Shown here piece by piece: positions 18,362 through 27,865 of a stretch of DNA of 64,000 nt (positions are counted from its first letter, which is position 1; every line of letters starts with the position of its first letter). Both the position numbers and the translations under genes were made by a program. The notes under the pieces were generated by a model. That model saw only the letters and a list, made by a program, of their open reading frames with translations, searched no databases and was not told the DNA's origin. Source of the stretch: Alphaproteobacteria bacterium (GTDB lineage Bacteria; Pseudomonadota; Alphaproteobacteria; SHVP01). Location of the stretch: positions 895,118-959,117 of the forward strand of contig JAVJOO010000002.1 of NCBI GenBank assembly GCA_040216735.1, read 5' to 3'.

Positions 18362-19293
18362 TGGCGGAAGAGGCCCCAACCGAAACCTTGATCGAGCGGT
18401 TTCTCGAGATGATCTCGGCCGAGCGCGGTGCTTCCCCGAGAACGCTGTTGGCCTACGGCAAGGATCTGACCCACCTCGCCGACTATCTCATTCGCGAAAA
18501 ATGTAGTGCTGTTGGGTGTGACGGTGTGCTGTTGCGGCGTTACGTCTCGACTCTGGGTGCCCGCGGTTTGGCGCCCACAACAGTTGCCAGAAAAATTTCG
18601 ACGCTACGCCAGTTCTTCAAGTTCTTGGTCGTAGACGGCGTTCGTGTCGACGACCCCAGCCGTGTCCTTGACCCGCCGCGCCGTGGGCGATCGTTGCCAC
18701 GGGTTTTGGCTGCAGCAGAAGTCGAATCGTTGCTACTCCAGGTTCGTCGGATGACCGGGCCTGAGGGGGCGAGGGCCACGGCGTTATTGGAGCTGCTGTA
18801 CGCTTCCGGTCTTCGCGTGAGCGAATTGGTCGGCCTTCCCCTCTCTAGTCTCGACCTAGACGCCGGGTTGGTTCTAGTCCGGGGTAAGGGCGACCGGGAA
18901 CGATATATTCCCGTCGGCAATTCAGCTTTGGCCGCATTGCGCGCCTACCTTGAGCGACGCCGCGAGTTCCTATCCGCCGACAAGGCGTCGCCCTGGCTGT
19001 TCCCCTCCCGCGCCAACCCCGGCCACTTGAGTCGGCAACGGTTCGCACAGATCCTCGATGAACTCGCGGTGAAGGCTGGCGTCGATCCGAGACGGGTTTC
19101 GCCGCATGTGCTGCGCCACGCATTCGCGTCCCATTTGCTCGCAAATGGTGCGGATTTACGCTCCGTCCAGCAGATGCTTGGACACGCCGACATTTCTACG
19201 ACACAAATCTACACCCATGTCCTCGAAGAGCGTCTCCGGCAGACCGTGGTGGACCATCACCCGCTGTCCAAGGGCGCGGAGACGGTAGGCTGA
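18361..19293 (+). CDS. xerD: Tyrosine recombinase XerD
   Basis: Site-specific recombinase that resolves chromosome dimers at dif with XerC and FtsK. The 310-residue protein has the N-terminal SAM-like core-binding domain (about 10-95) and the catalytic domain. Catalytic residues are visible in order: Arg in ASGLRVSELVGL, Lys in VRGKGDRER, HxxR in HVLRHAFASHL, His in LGHADISTTQIYTH and the Tyr in that same segment. The start at 18361 overlaps the preceding stop; a longer frame upstream is antisense-like shadow. The accA start follows the stop immediately. Adjacent accA is the usual alphaproteobacterial context for XerD rather than XerC. Confidence 0.93.
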   Translation: MAEEAPTETLIERFLEMISAERGASPRTLLAYGKDLTHLADYLIREKCSAVGCDGVLLRRYVSTLGARGLAPTTVARKISTLRQFFKFLVVDGVRVDDPSRVLDPPRRGRSLPRVLAAAEVESLLLQVRRMTGPEGARATALLELLYASGLRVSELVGLPLSSLDLDAGLVLVRGKGDRERYIPVGNSALAALRAYLERRREFLSADKASPWLFPSRANPGHLSRQRFAQILDELAVKAGVDPRRVSPHVLRHAFASHLLANGADLRSVQQMLGHADISTTQIYTHVLEERLRQTVVDHHPLSKGAETVG

Positions 19294-20241
19294 ATGAATA
19301 CTTTCCTCGATTTCGAAAAACCCGTTGCCGAGCTCGAAGGTAAAATCAAGGAACTGCGACATACCGCGCACGGTGGCGACGTGAATATCTCGGACGAGCT
19401 CGGCAAGCTCGAGACCAAAGTCGACCAAGTTCTAAAGCAGATCTATGGGAAGCTCACGCCGTGGCAGAAGATGCAAGTTGCACGACACCCGGACAGGCCG
19501 CACTTCTCTCACTATGCCGAGGCGTTGTTCGACGACTTCATCGAGTTATGTGGAGACCGGGCCTACGGCAACGATGCGGCTTTGGTCGGTGGAATCGCTA
19601 GGTTTCGCGGCCGCTCGGTTTTCGTCGTCGGCCATGAAAAGGGGAGCGGAACGGACGGGCGTGTGCGCCACAATTTCGGTATGGCACACCCCGAAGGGTA
19701 CCGTAAGGCCATTCGTCTGATGAATATGGCCAATCACTACAATTTGCCGCTGCTAACGTTTGTCGATACGCCCGGCGCTTATCCCGGGGTCGAGGCCGAA
19801 GAGCGCGGCCAATCGGAGGCGATTGCCCGGTCTATCGAAACTAGCCTTCGCCTCGAAGTCCCCTTTATTGCATCCATCGTCGGTGAGGGCGGTTCGGGCG
19901 GTGCGGTCGCCTTGGCGACGGCAGACCGCGTCTTGATGCTCGAACACGCGGTCTATTCGGTGATCTCTCCGGAAGGTTGCGCCTCGATCTTGTGGCGCAG
20001 CGCCGCGCGTGCACAGGACGCAGCGGACGCCTTGAAGCTTACCGCCGAGGATCTTCTAGGTCTCAAGGTAATCGACCGTGTCGTGCCCGAACCGCTGGGG
20101 GCCGCGCACCGCCAGCCTACAGCCGCGATCCGCGCGCTTGGCGATGAAATCGAAAAGACTCTCTCCCGCCTCCTTGCTGAGAAATCGGGGTCTCGGCGGA
20201 TTCGCCGGCGGGAAAAATTTCTAGCGATGGGACAGGCGTGA
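19294..20241 (+). CDS. accA: Acetyl-CoA carboxylase carboxyltransferase subunit alpha
   Basis: Transfers the carboxyl group from biotin to acetyl-CoA with AccD, giving malonyl-CoA for fatty acid synthesis. 315 residues starting MNTFLDFEKPVAELEGKI, with HPDRPHFSHYAEALFDDF, GHEKGSGTDGRVRHNFGMAH (in parts) and the oxyanion region EGGSGGAVALATADRVLMLE. Length is normal. The ATG directly follows the xerD TGA. It ends 13 bases from the convergent secA stop. Confidence 0.97.
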   Translation: MNTFLDFEKPVAELEGKIKELRHTAHGGDVNISDELGKLETKVDQVLKQIYGKLTPWQKMQVARHPDRPHFSHYAEALFDDFIELCGDRAYGNDAALVGGIARFRGRSVFVVGHEKGSGTDGRVRHNFGMAHPEGYRKAIRLMNMANHYNLPLLTFVDTPGAYPGVEAEERGQSEAIARSIETSLRLEVPFIASIVGEGGSGGAVALATADRVLMLEHAVYSVISPEGCASILWRSAARAQDAADALKLTAEDLLGLKVIDRVVPEPLGAAHRQPTAAIRALGDEIEKTLSRLLAEKSGSRRIRRREKFLAMGQA

Positions 20242-20254
20242 GAGCGCGTTCAGG

Positions 20255-22981
20255 CTAGTTCAGCCGACCATGGCATTGTTTGAATTTCTTCCCTGATCCG
20301 CAGGGACAGATTTCGTTTCTGCCAACCTTGCCCCAGGTCGATGGGTCTGTCGGGTTGCGCCCGGCCTGGGATCGCGCGCTGCGGGTTGGGCCGGTGCCAG
20401 GGCTTTCCGATGCCATTTCGTTATTGCCGGTTGCCGGGTCGGTATGGATTTCTTGGGTTTCCTGGGCGGGCCGAGCGGCGGCGATTTGGGCGGCCGCGGG
20501 CGTGTCCATCTGAAGTTCGACATGCGAAAGGTAGGTCGCGAGATTGACCCGGAGCGACGCAAGCATCGATTCGAACATGTTGAATGCTTCGCTTTTGTAT
20601 TCGTTCAACGGATCGCGCTGGCCGTAGGCACGTAACCCAATGCCCTGCCGGAGGTGGTCCAGACCGAGCAAATGATCCTTCCAGTGCTGATCGAGGACCT
20701 GCAGCATCAAGCTCTTTTCGACCACGCGCCAAACATCGGCACCGTAGCGAGTAGCCTTCTCCGCAAATCTTTTGCTCACGGCATCCTTAACGCGATGTCG
20801 GATTTCCTCGTCGGCAATTCCCTCTTCCGAAGCCCATTCGTCGATCGGGAGATCGACGGCGAAGATGCGTTTGACTTCTAGATTCAACTCCGAGGTTGCC
20901 CACTGCTCAGCGTAAGCGCGCTCGGGGATATGCGTCGCGACGAGGTCTTCGATGACTTGGTCGCGCATGTCTTTGAAGGTTTCCGAGACATCCTTGGCCT
21001 TCATCAAATCGATCCGCTGGTCGTAAATGACCTTGCGTTGATCATTCATGACGTCGTCGAACTTCAGGAGATTTTTTCGGATATCGAAGTTGCGTGCTTC
21101 GACCTTTTGCTGCGCCTTCTCGAGAGCCTTGTTGATCCAAGGATGAACGATCGCTTCGCCGTCCTTCAGACCAAGGCGTCGCAGCATCCCATCCATTCTC
21201 TCGGATCCGAAAATCCGCATAAGGTCGTCTTCGAGAGATAGGAAGAATTTCGATTGACCTGGGTCGCCCTGACGTCCCGAGCGGCCACGGAGTTGGTTGT
21301 CGATGCGACGGCTTTCGTGACGCTCGGTGCCGACAACGTATAGACCGCCGGCGGCCATGACGGCCTGCTTTTCTTGTTCGATCTCCGCCGTGATTCGCTC
21401 GCCCGTAGCAGCCTGGTCGGTTTCGGGCGCTTTGGCGTCGACTTCGTCGGCTAGACGCATCTCCAGATTGCCGCCGAGCTTAATGTCGGTGCCGCGGCCG
21501 GCCATATTAGTCGCGATGGTTACAGCGCCGAGCCGGCCTGCCTGAGCAATGATGTGCGCTTCCTGTTCGTGATAACGCGCATTCAGGACGCGATGGGGAA
21601 TCCCTTTTTTCTTGAGCGCCGCCGCGAGGTCCTCGGACTTCTCAATCGAAACGGTGCCGACGAGGCAGGGTTGCCCGCGCTGCTGACACTCCCCCACCAA
21701 CTCGATGATGGCGTTCATTTTCTCGGTCGCGTTGCGGTATACCTCGTCGTCTTCGTCCTTCCTCACCATCGGCTGATGGGTCGGCACCGCCACTACTTCG
21801 AGCTTGTAGATGTCGTGGAACTCTTCGGCTTCTGTCGCCGCCGTTCCGGTCATCCCGGAAAGTTTGGGATACATCCGGAAGTAATTCTGGAAGGTGATCG
21901 AGGCGAGCGTTTGGTTTTCCTGTTGAATAGAAACGCGCTCCTTGGCCTCGAGCGCTTGGTGCAGACCTTCGGAATAGCGGCGACCTTCAAGCGCCCGACC
22001 GGTGAACTCATCGATAATGATGACGCGGTCGTCTTTGACGATGTAGTCGCGGTCTTTCAAGAATAGGCGGTGTGCGCGTAGGCCTTGATTGGCGTGATGC
22101 ACAACCGTCACGTTCTCAATATCGTAGAGCGTTTCACCCTTTAGGAGGCCTGCCTCGCGCAGGAGTTCCTCCATATGCTCAACCCCGGTCTCCGACAACA
22201 CCACCGTCCGGCTTTTCTCATCGAGCTCGTAATCTTCGGCGACCAACTTCGGAATGAGGTCGTCCAGCTGCAGGTACAGGTCGGAGCTGCTTTCGGCTGG
22301 CCCCGAGATGATCAATGGCGTCCGGGCCTCGTCGACCAAAATCGAATCGACTTCGTCGACGATGGCGAAGTTAAACGGGCGTTGCACCATCGAGGCCAGT
22401 TCGAACTTCATGTTGTCGCGGAGGTAGTCGAACCCGAATTCGTTGTTGGTGCCATAGGTTAGGTCGGCTTTGTACTGCTCGCGCCGCTCGTCGTCGCTCA
22501 GCCCATGAACGATGACGCCCACAGTCAGGCCCAAGAATCCGTAGACCTGGCCCATCCATTCGGCATCCCGCCTAGCGAGATAGTCGTTGACTGTCACAAC
22601 ATGCACACCCTTTCCGGCCAGCGCGTTGAGATAGACGGGTAGCGTCGATACCAGGGTCTTGCCTTCGCCGGTGCGCATTTCCGCAATCTTGCCCTGATGG
22701 AGGACCATGCCGCCGATCAACTGCACGTCGTAGTGACGTTCTCCGAGGGTTCGCTTGGCCGCTTCGCGGACCGTCGCAAAGGCTTCGGGGAGCAGGCTGC
22801 CGAGCGTTTCGCCGTTGGCGATTCGTTGGCGAAATTCGCCGGTTCGGGCGGCAAGTTGGGCATCGGACAAAGAAGAAATCGAGTCTTCAAGACCGTTAAT
22901 GTGATCGACAACGGTTCGGAGTTCGCGAACGACGCGATCGTTTGCCGTGCCAAATAGGCGTCTGGCAATCCCGCCGATCAT
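20255..22981 (-). CDS. secA: Protein translocase ATPase SecA
   Basis: Motor of Sec-dependent export. 908 residues with Walker [11 protein letters not shown], the DEAD-like [20 protein letters not shown] (parts), the second nucleotide domain [14 protein letters not shown], the [10 protein letters not shown] motif and a helical scaffold. The C-terminal zinc-binding tail [14 protein letters not shown] is intact and should bind SecB or ribosomes. Between them is a low-complexity linker. Divergent from the foldase gene (230-base gap), which itself is a Sec substrate. Confidence 0.98.
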   Translation of the reverse strand: MIGGIARRLFGTANDRVVRELRTVVDHINGLEDSISSLSDAQLAARTGEFRQRIANGETLGSLLPEAFATVREAAKRTLGERHYDVQLIGGMVLHQGKIAEMRTGEGKTLVSTLPVYLNALAGKGVHVVTVNDYLARRDAEWMGQVYGFLGLTVGVIVHGLSDDERREQYKADLTYGTNNEFGFDYLRDNMKFELASMVQRPFNFAIVDEVDSILVDEARTPLIISGPAESSSDLYLQLDDLIPKLVAEDYELDEKSRTVVLSETGVEHMEELLREAGLLKGETLYDIENVTVVHHANQGLRAHRLFLKDRDYIVKDDRVIIIDEFTGRALEGRRYSEGLHQALEAKERVSIQQENQTLASITFQNYFRMYPKLSGMTGTAATEAEEFHDIYKLEVVAVPTHQPMVRKDEDDEVYRNATEKMNAIIELVGECQQRGQPCLVGTVSIEKSEDLAAALKKKGIPHRVLNARYHEQEAHIIAQAGRLGAVTIATNMAGRGTDIKLGGNLEMRLADEVDAKAPETDQAATGERITAEIEQEKQAVMAAGGLYVVGTERHESRRIDNQLRGRSGRQGDPGQSKFFLSLEDDLMRIFGSERMDGMLRRLGLKDGEAIVHPWINKALEKAQQKVEARNFDIRKNLLKFDDVMNDQRKVIYDQRIDLMKAKDVSETFKDMRDQVIEDLVATHIPERAYAEQWATSELNLEVKRIFAVDLPIDEWASEEGIADEEIRHRVKDAVSKRFAEKATRYGADVWRVVEKSLMLQVLDQHWKDHLLGLDHLRQGIGLRAYGQRDPLNEYKSEAFNMFESMLASLRVNLATYLSHVELQMDTPAAAQIAAARPAQETQEIHTDPATGNNEMASESPGTGPTRSARSQAGRNPTDPSTWGKVGRNEICPCGSGKKFKQCHGRLN

Positions 22982-23211
22982 CTAGAATCCTCACTATTGC
23001 TGTAGGTGCAGGGCAGGCGCGAAGGGCGCATTGGCACGAGAAATAAGGACCGCCAATCCGTCTGTCAACGGAGGCAGCGACATCGTGACCGGCGCATTTC
23101 GGTCAATCGGACGTGAGGGGCCGTGCCAAAAAAATGCCGAGTATTGGCTGGGCTCCATGTTACAACCGCGTTTGCCGCTCCTGTGTCATTCGCCCAAGAA
23201 GGGACTTGCCG

Positions 23212-24051
23212 ATGCTTTCCAACGTTGCCCGGTTATCCGGCGCACTTGCCGTGACTGTCATTTTTGGGCTGGGCTCATTTGCTGTGGCGCAGGAAAGCCC
23301 GCAGGATCCAGTCCGTGCAACCGTTGCCGGCGAGGAAATTCGTCAATCGGATGTCGACGCTTTCATCGCTCAATTGCCCGAACAGGTCCAGTCCGCGCCG
23401 CGCGAACAGATCGACCCCTTGGTCGTCAACGAGCTAGTCAATACCCGATTGGTGGTTGCCCTCGCGCGGTCGGCAGGTACCGAACAGGACGCAGAGTACA
23501 AGCGCCAAGCCGAAATCGCTGTCCTGCGTATCCTGCAAAACGTCTATTTGAGCCGCCAGATCGAAAGCGGATTGACGGAAGATCGGTTGAAGAAGCTCTA
23601 TGACGAGTTCGTCGCGGATAACCCGCCGACTGAGCAAATCCGGGCCAGCCATATTCTTGTGGAAACGAAAGAAGCTGCCCAGGCGATCGCAACCGAGGTC
23701 CGCGGCGGCGCCGATTTCGCCGAAGTCGCGCGGCGGGAATCTACAGGTCCGTCCGCGAGTGCGGGGGGGGATCTCGGCTATTTTGAGGAAGGACAGATGG
23801 TCCCGACCTTTTCGGAAGTTGCTTTTGCTTTGGAGGTCGACGAGGTTTCGGAGCCGGTTCAGACCCAGTTCGGTTGGCATGTCATCAAGCTGACGGACCG
23901 TCGTCAGGCGCCCCCTCCGGCGCTCGACGAGGTGCGCGACGAGCTAACCCAGCAACTGACGAATGTGATCGTGCAAGAGGTGCTGACCGAGGCGCGCAAG
24001 GGTGTCACCGTCGTTCTGTATGACGCTAAGGGGAATCGTATCGAGAACTAG
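23212..24051 (+). CDS. Periplasmic peptidyl-prolyl isomerase, SurA/PpiC parvulin type
   Basis: 279 residues from the ATG at 23212. Signal peptide (core LSGALAVTVIFGLGSFAVAQ, about 6-25), a SurA_N-like helical segment, then one parvulin rotamase domain: IRASHILVETKEAAQ, ADFAEVARRESTGPSASAGGDLGYF (parts) and FGWHVIKLTDRR. It should assist folding of exported proteins. An upstream in-frame ATG (23113) would bury the signal peptide and is rejected. argJ follows after 42 bases. Confidence 0.9.
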   Translation: MLSNVARLSGALAVTVIFGLGSFAVAQESPQDPVRATVAGEEIRQSDVDAFIAQLPEQVQSAPREQIDPLVVNELVNTRLVVALARSAGTEQDAEYKRQAEIAVLRILQNVYLSRQIESGLTEDRLKKLYDEFVADNPPTEQIRASHILVETKEAAQAIATEVRGGADFAEVARRESTGPSASAGGDLGYFEEGQMVPTFSEVAFALEVDEVSEPVQTQFGWHVIKLTDRRQAPPPALDEVRDELTQQLTNVIVQEVLTEARKGVTVVLYDAKGNRIEN

Positions 24052-24093
24052 CCCCATTGCCGGGGCGGCGTTGTCCCGGCATTCTAGCGCGAT

Positions 24094-25332
24094 ATGGCAC
24101 GACAACTGACGAAATCGCCGCTTGCGCCGGATACCTTTCCGGACCTTCCCCCGGTTCCGGGGGTCCGTCTGTCAACGGTTACCGCGGGCATTAAATACGA
24201 TCGGGCCGATGTGTTGCTGGTCGAAATGCAGGAGGGGACGACGGCTGCGGGCGTCCTGACACGATCTCGCACGGCGTCCGCGCCGGTTTTGTGGTGCCGC
24301 GATATCCTGCGGTCGGGGACCGCCCGCGGCCTCTTGGTCAATGCCGGGAACTCCAATGCGTTCACCGGCTACGAAGGTATTCGCGCGGTCGCCGCGACAA
24401 CCGCTGCCGTGGCGCGGACCCTCGGCTGTAGGGCCGATCAGGTTTTTGTCAGTTCGACCGGCGTCATTGGCGAAAAACTGCCAACGGACAAGATCCTTGC
24501 GGTGATCGAAACGCTGAATCAAGGACTAAACGAAAACAACTGGCGCGCGGCGGCGGAGGCCATTCGAACCACCGATACTTTCCCAAAGCTGGCGACTCGC
24601 CCGTTCAAGATCGGGGATACGCTCTACCAGTTGAACGGTATCGCCAAGGGGTCCGGAATGATTGCCCCGGATATGGCGACTATGCTGGCTTACGTCTTCA
24701 CCGATGCGGCCATTCCCCATGACGTCTTGCAGGCCGAACTGGCGCGTGCCAACGAGCGCTCTTTCAACGCCGTCACGGTAGATGGCGACACTTCGACCAG
24801 CGATACGATGCTGCTCTTCGCAACCGGCGCCGGCCTACGGCACGACCCTATTCTGAATACCAAAAGCCCGCTCCTCAGAGGGTTCCGCCGCGCGTTAACC
24901 GAACTCACCAAAGATCTCGCCCACCAGATTGTCCGCGACGGCGAAGGAGCGACCAAGTTCGTTGAGATTCAGGTTTCTGGCGCAAAGTCTAAGCGGGCGG
25001 CGAAGCGCATCGGGATGTCGATTGCCAACTCGCCGTTGGTTAAGACGGCCATTGCCGGCGAAGATCCGAACTGGGGAAGAATTGTGATGGCTGTCGGCAA
25101 GGCTGGCGAAGAGGCCGACCGCGACCGGCTTCGAATTGCCTTTGGTGAGCACCTTGTTGCCGAAAATGGAACTGTCCGCGCGGATTATCAGGAATCGATC
25201 GTCGCCGGCTATATGAAGAATCCGCGAATTGAGATCAAAGTCGATGTCGGCGTGGGCCGCTCGGCGTTCACCGTTTGGACGTGCGATTTCACCGAAGGCT
25301 ATATCCGGATCAACGCGGACTATCGTTCCTAG
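24094..25332 (+). CDS. argJ: Bifunctional ornithine acetyltransferase / N-acetylglutamate synthase
   Basis: Arginine synthesis: moves acetyl from N-acetylornithine to glutamate, recycling the group. The 412-residue Ntn-type precursor has the self-cleavage site KGSGMIAPDMATMLAY, with the conserved Thr replaced in register by MATML (ATM-L context), preceded by LNGIAKGSGM, and the downstream VDGDTSTSDT. C-terminal NPRIEIKVDVGVG and the IRINADYRS end match the family. Whether it is mono- or bifunctional cannot be read here. Confidence 0.95.
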   Translation: MARQLTKSPLAPDTFPDLPPVPGVRLSTVTAGIKYDRADVLLVEMQEGTTAAGVLTRSRTASAPVLWCRDILRSGTARGLLVNAGNSNAFTGYEGIRAVAATTAAVARTLGCRADQVFVSSTGVIGEKLPTDKILAVIETLNQGLNENNWRAAAEAIRTTDTFPKLATRPFKIGDTLYQLNGIAKGSGMIAPDMATMLAYVFTDAAIPHDVLQAELARANERSFNAVTVDGDTSTSDTMLLFATGAGLRHDPILNTKSPLLRGFRRALTELTKDLAHQIVRDGEGATKFVEIQVSGAKSKRAAKRIGMSIANSPLVKTAIAGEDPNWGRIVMAVGKAGEEADRDRLRIAFGEHLVAENGTVRADYQESIVAGYMKNPRIEIKVDVGVGRSAFTVWTCDFTEGYIRINADYRS

Positions 25333-25358
25333 CTAACGCGCGTGGCTTTGGTGGTGCG

Positions 25359-25901
25359 ATGAACGTCCAAAATTCGATCGTGCAACCCTTAGAAACATCG
25401 CGGCTTCACCTTCGGTCGTTTGCCACAGCGGACAAAAGTCCGTTGGTTGCGCAACTGACCGATCCGTTGGTTTCAAAACAACTCGCTTTCGTCCCGCATC
25501 CCTATGACGCGAGTCACGCGGAGGCTTGGATAAAGGATTGCGCGCGCAACCCGCCGGGCAGGATCGTCGGATGTCGCTTTGCGATCGAACGACGCGAGGA
25601 CGGCGCCTTCATCGGTGGACTTGGGTTGATGCCCCACGAACGGGCCTTCGAACTTGGATACTGGCTCGATCGCAGGTGTTGGGGACAGGGCTTCGCCACC
25701 GAGGCGGTTGGCGCCGCTTTGGAATTCGGCGTGGCTGCCCTCGGCATGCGGCGCATCGTTGCCTTCGTGTTCATGGGGAACCCGGCGTCGACCCGCGTTT
25801 TGGCCCGCCTTGGCTTCGTTTATCGAGGCCTCGAGGCCTCGGCAGTGACAAATGCTTCGAGTAAAAAAGTGCTGCGCTACGAACTCCACCGCACCGCATG
25901 A
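25359..25901 (+). CDS. GNAT family N-acetyltransferase (RimJ/RimL-like)
   Basis: 180 residues from the ATG at 25359. The pattern LETSRLHLRSFATAD at the start, FELGYWLDRRCWGQGFATEA (acetyl-CoA loop, R/Q-x-x-G-x-G/A type) and NPASTRVLARLGF near the end define a RimJ/RimL-type GNAT. Probable acceptor is a protein N-terminus or a small amine; unknown. Its stop overlaps the start of the following GNAT-NUDIX gene (ATGA). Confidence 0.85.
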   Translation: MNVQNSIVQPLETSRLHLRSFATADKSPLVAQLTDPLVSKQLAFVPHPYDASHAEAWIKDCARNPPGRIVGCRFAIERREDGAFIGGLGLMPHERAFELGYWLDRRCWGQGFATEAVGAALEFGVAALGMRRIVAFVFMGNPASTRVLARLGFVYRGLEASAVTNASSKKVLRYELHRTA

Positions 25902-26854
25902 TCGCGACCCCGGTCGATAGCGATAGGCTTTCGTTGCGGTTGCCCACCAGCGCCGATGCCGCAGATCTCGTCCGGCTGCTGAATGACCATGCAGTTGTAA
26001 AATTTCTTTCGAACGTTCCCTCCCCCTACCGTGACCGAGACGCAATCGATTTTATTACGTCGGCCCTGGGTCACGGACCGCTGCCGGTAGGGTGCGCACT
26101 GCTGGTCGAAGATCGTTCGACTAACGCGGTCGTTGGGGCCATTGGAGTCCGCGCCCACGACCTGCCGGACGGTAAACGCATTGGAGAAATCGGCTATTGG
26201 TTGGGCAGGTCCTATTGGGGAATGGGCTATGCGACGGAGGCGGTCGCGGCACTGTTGCCGCAGTGTTTCGCCGGTTTGGGTTTGGATCGTATGACAGCGT
26301 CGGTTGACGCCGAGAATACGGCTTCGCTACGAGTGCTGGAGAAGAACGGCTTCCAACCGGTGGGCTTGGTCGATCAGTGGCTGCCCGCGCGTGGACATGG
26401 CAAGAAGTCCGTGGTGATGACGCTCGAGGCCGATCGGTGGCGTGCGCAAGCGACCTTGCCGACGGTGCTTGTCGTCGCCGTTGCGTTACTCGACGGCGAC
26501 GACCGCGTCCTCATCGCACAGCGGCCGCAAGGCAAATCGATGGCGGGCCTTTGGGAGTTCCCTGGCGGCAAGGTTGCTGCCGGCGAAGCGCCGGAAGACG
26601 CACTGATTCGCGAGCTTCGGGAGGAGCTTGGCATCGATACCGAGGAAAGCTGCCTCGCTCCATTTTGCTTCGCTTCCCACCGCTACGAGGCCTTCCACCT
26701 CCTCATGCCGCTTTACATTTGTCGCGTCTGGTCGGGGCAGGCGCATGGCCGGGAAGGCCAAAGCCTGCGCTGGGTCGGCGTCAACGAGCTGACAGCGATC
26801 GACATGCCACCAGCCGATATTCCCCTCGTCGCCATGTTGCGGGATTACCTCTAG
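25898..26854 (+). CDS. GNAT acetyltransferase fused to a MutT-type NUDIX hydrolase
   Basis: 318 residues with two domains. Residues 1-175 are a GNAT domain (LSLRLPTSADAADLVRLLN, IGYWLGRSYWGMGYATEAV, ENTASLRVLEKNGF). Residues about 185-318 are a NUDIX domain; the NUDIX box starts at about residue 223 (GGKVAAGEAPEDALIREL, then REELGI) and is intact. The NUDIX part resembles MutT, which removes 8-oxo-dGTP, and keeps the QRPQGKSMAGLWEFPGGK approach segment. The fusion is known in other alphaproteobacteria. The role of the GNAT half is unknown. Confidence 0.9.
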   Translation: MIATPVDSDRLSLRLPTSADAADLVRLLNDHAVVKFLSNVPSPYRDRDAIDFITSALGHGPLPVGCALLVEDRSTNAVVGAIGVRAHDLPDGKRIGEIGYWLGRSYWGMGYATEAVAALLPQCFAGLGLDRMTASVDAENTASLRVLEKNGFQPVGLVDQWLPARGHGKKSVVMTLEADRWRAQATLPTVLVVAVALLDGDDRVLIAQRPQGKSMAGLWEFPGGKVAAGEAPEDALIRELREELGIDTEESCLAPFCFASHRYEAFHLLMPLYICRVWSGQAHGREGQSLRWVGVNELTAIDMPPADIPLVAMLRDYL

Positions 26855-27762
26855 TCCTTTGGCGCAGCCTTTTCGCCAGCCGTTTGCTCGGTAGTGTCCA
26901 GCGCGGCGGCGAGCCGGGTTCGGGCGCTCCCGGGACGCAAGGGGCGTTGTTGGGACTCATGCGGCGCCCAGCCCGTCAGATAGGTCACCTCAAAGGTGGC
27001 CGGTATACGGTTGTCGCGACCGTACTTCTGGGCGTACAGCGCCGCAGCGCGCATGAACACGGCGCGTGACGAAAAATGCCTGGGCCGTAGGGCGAGGGCG
27101 TTGGTTTCCCCCATCCCGCGCAGGTCGTGCATGAGCGCGAACATTGTCTCATAGGTAACGTCGATACGGTCTTTATCGGCGACGGGAAGGGTGAACCCGG
27201 CGCGTTGCAAGAGGCCGCCGGCATCGCGAATTTCGGCAAACGGACTCACCCGCGGACTTAGCCCACCGGAAATCTCTATTTCCGCCGTCGCAAGACAATC
27301 GCGCAGTTCATGGAGCGTTTCGCCACCGAGAAACGCCGCGACGAACAAACCGTCCGGGCGCAACGCGCGGCGGATCTGGGACAACATGCCGGGCAGATCG
27401 TTGATCCAGTGTAACGCCATGACGCTGACCGCGAGGTCGATCGAAGACTCTGCAAGAGGGAGGCCCTCGGGGCCGGTTACGACGGACAGTTCGCCGCCTC
27501 TCGGTCCGGGCGAGTCCAAGCTGGTTACGAGTGTTGCGATCTTGCGCGCATCGAGTACCCCCGCATTTGCCATCAGCGCGGCGAAACCGGGTTGGCCGCT
27601 GAGATCCACGGCGATCGGGAACTCGCGCCGAACGTCCAGCAGACGGTCGGCAAGCCTGCTTCCGACTTCCTGGAACAAAAAAGAGCCCAGCGGGTTTAGC
27701 GACCGCGACCTCAAGCGGTTTCGAACGACGGACGGTCGATCGAAGAGATTTGCGTCACCCAT
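26851..27762 (-). CDS. SAM methyltransferase-domain protein, NDUFAF5/BioC-like
   Basis: 303 residues. The start LFDRPSVVRNRLRS and the layout match bacterial relatives of the mitochondrial complex I factor NDUFAF5. The class I methyltransferase motif I is degenerate (AVDLSGQPGFAAL), followed by LPLAESSIDLAVSVMALHWINDLPGML (parts, motifs II-III) and GLFVAAFLGGETLHELR. NDUFAF5 hydroxylates an arginine of the complex I PSST subunit; the same role here is possible. Convergent with the GNAT-NUDIX gene by a CTAG overlap. Confidence 0.8.
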   Translation of the reverse strand: MGDANLFDRPSVVRNRLRSRSLNPLGSFLFQEVGSRLADRLLDVRREFPIAVDLSGQPGFAALMANAGVLDARKIATLVTSLDSPGPRGGELSVVTGPEGLPLAESSIDLAVSVMALHWINDLPGMLSQIRRALRPDGLFVAAFLGGETLHELRDCLATAEIEISGGLSPRVSPFAEIRDAGGLLQRAGFTLPVADKDRIDVTYETMFALMHDLRGMGETNALALRPRHFSSRAVFMRAAALYAQKYGRDNRIPATFEVTYLTGWAPHESQQRPLRPGSARTRLAAALDTTEQTAGEKAAPKD

Positions 27763-27865
27763 AGCGTTATCTGCCGGAGCCGTGGCGGGAACGCTGCGAT
27801 CCTACCCCACCTCGCGCGAATTGATGCTAGAGTGCGCGCCTCTTTTTGTTGGGGAGCGCCGAAAA

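Noticed and set aside
27191-27865. Extension of the dehydrogenase frame over the divergent methyltransferase
   Set aside because: It is antisense to a recognised methyltransferase; the MDR family start is at 27866.
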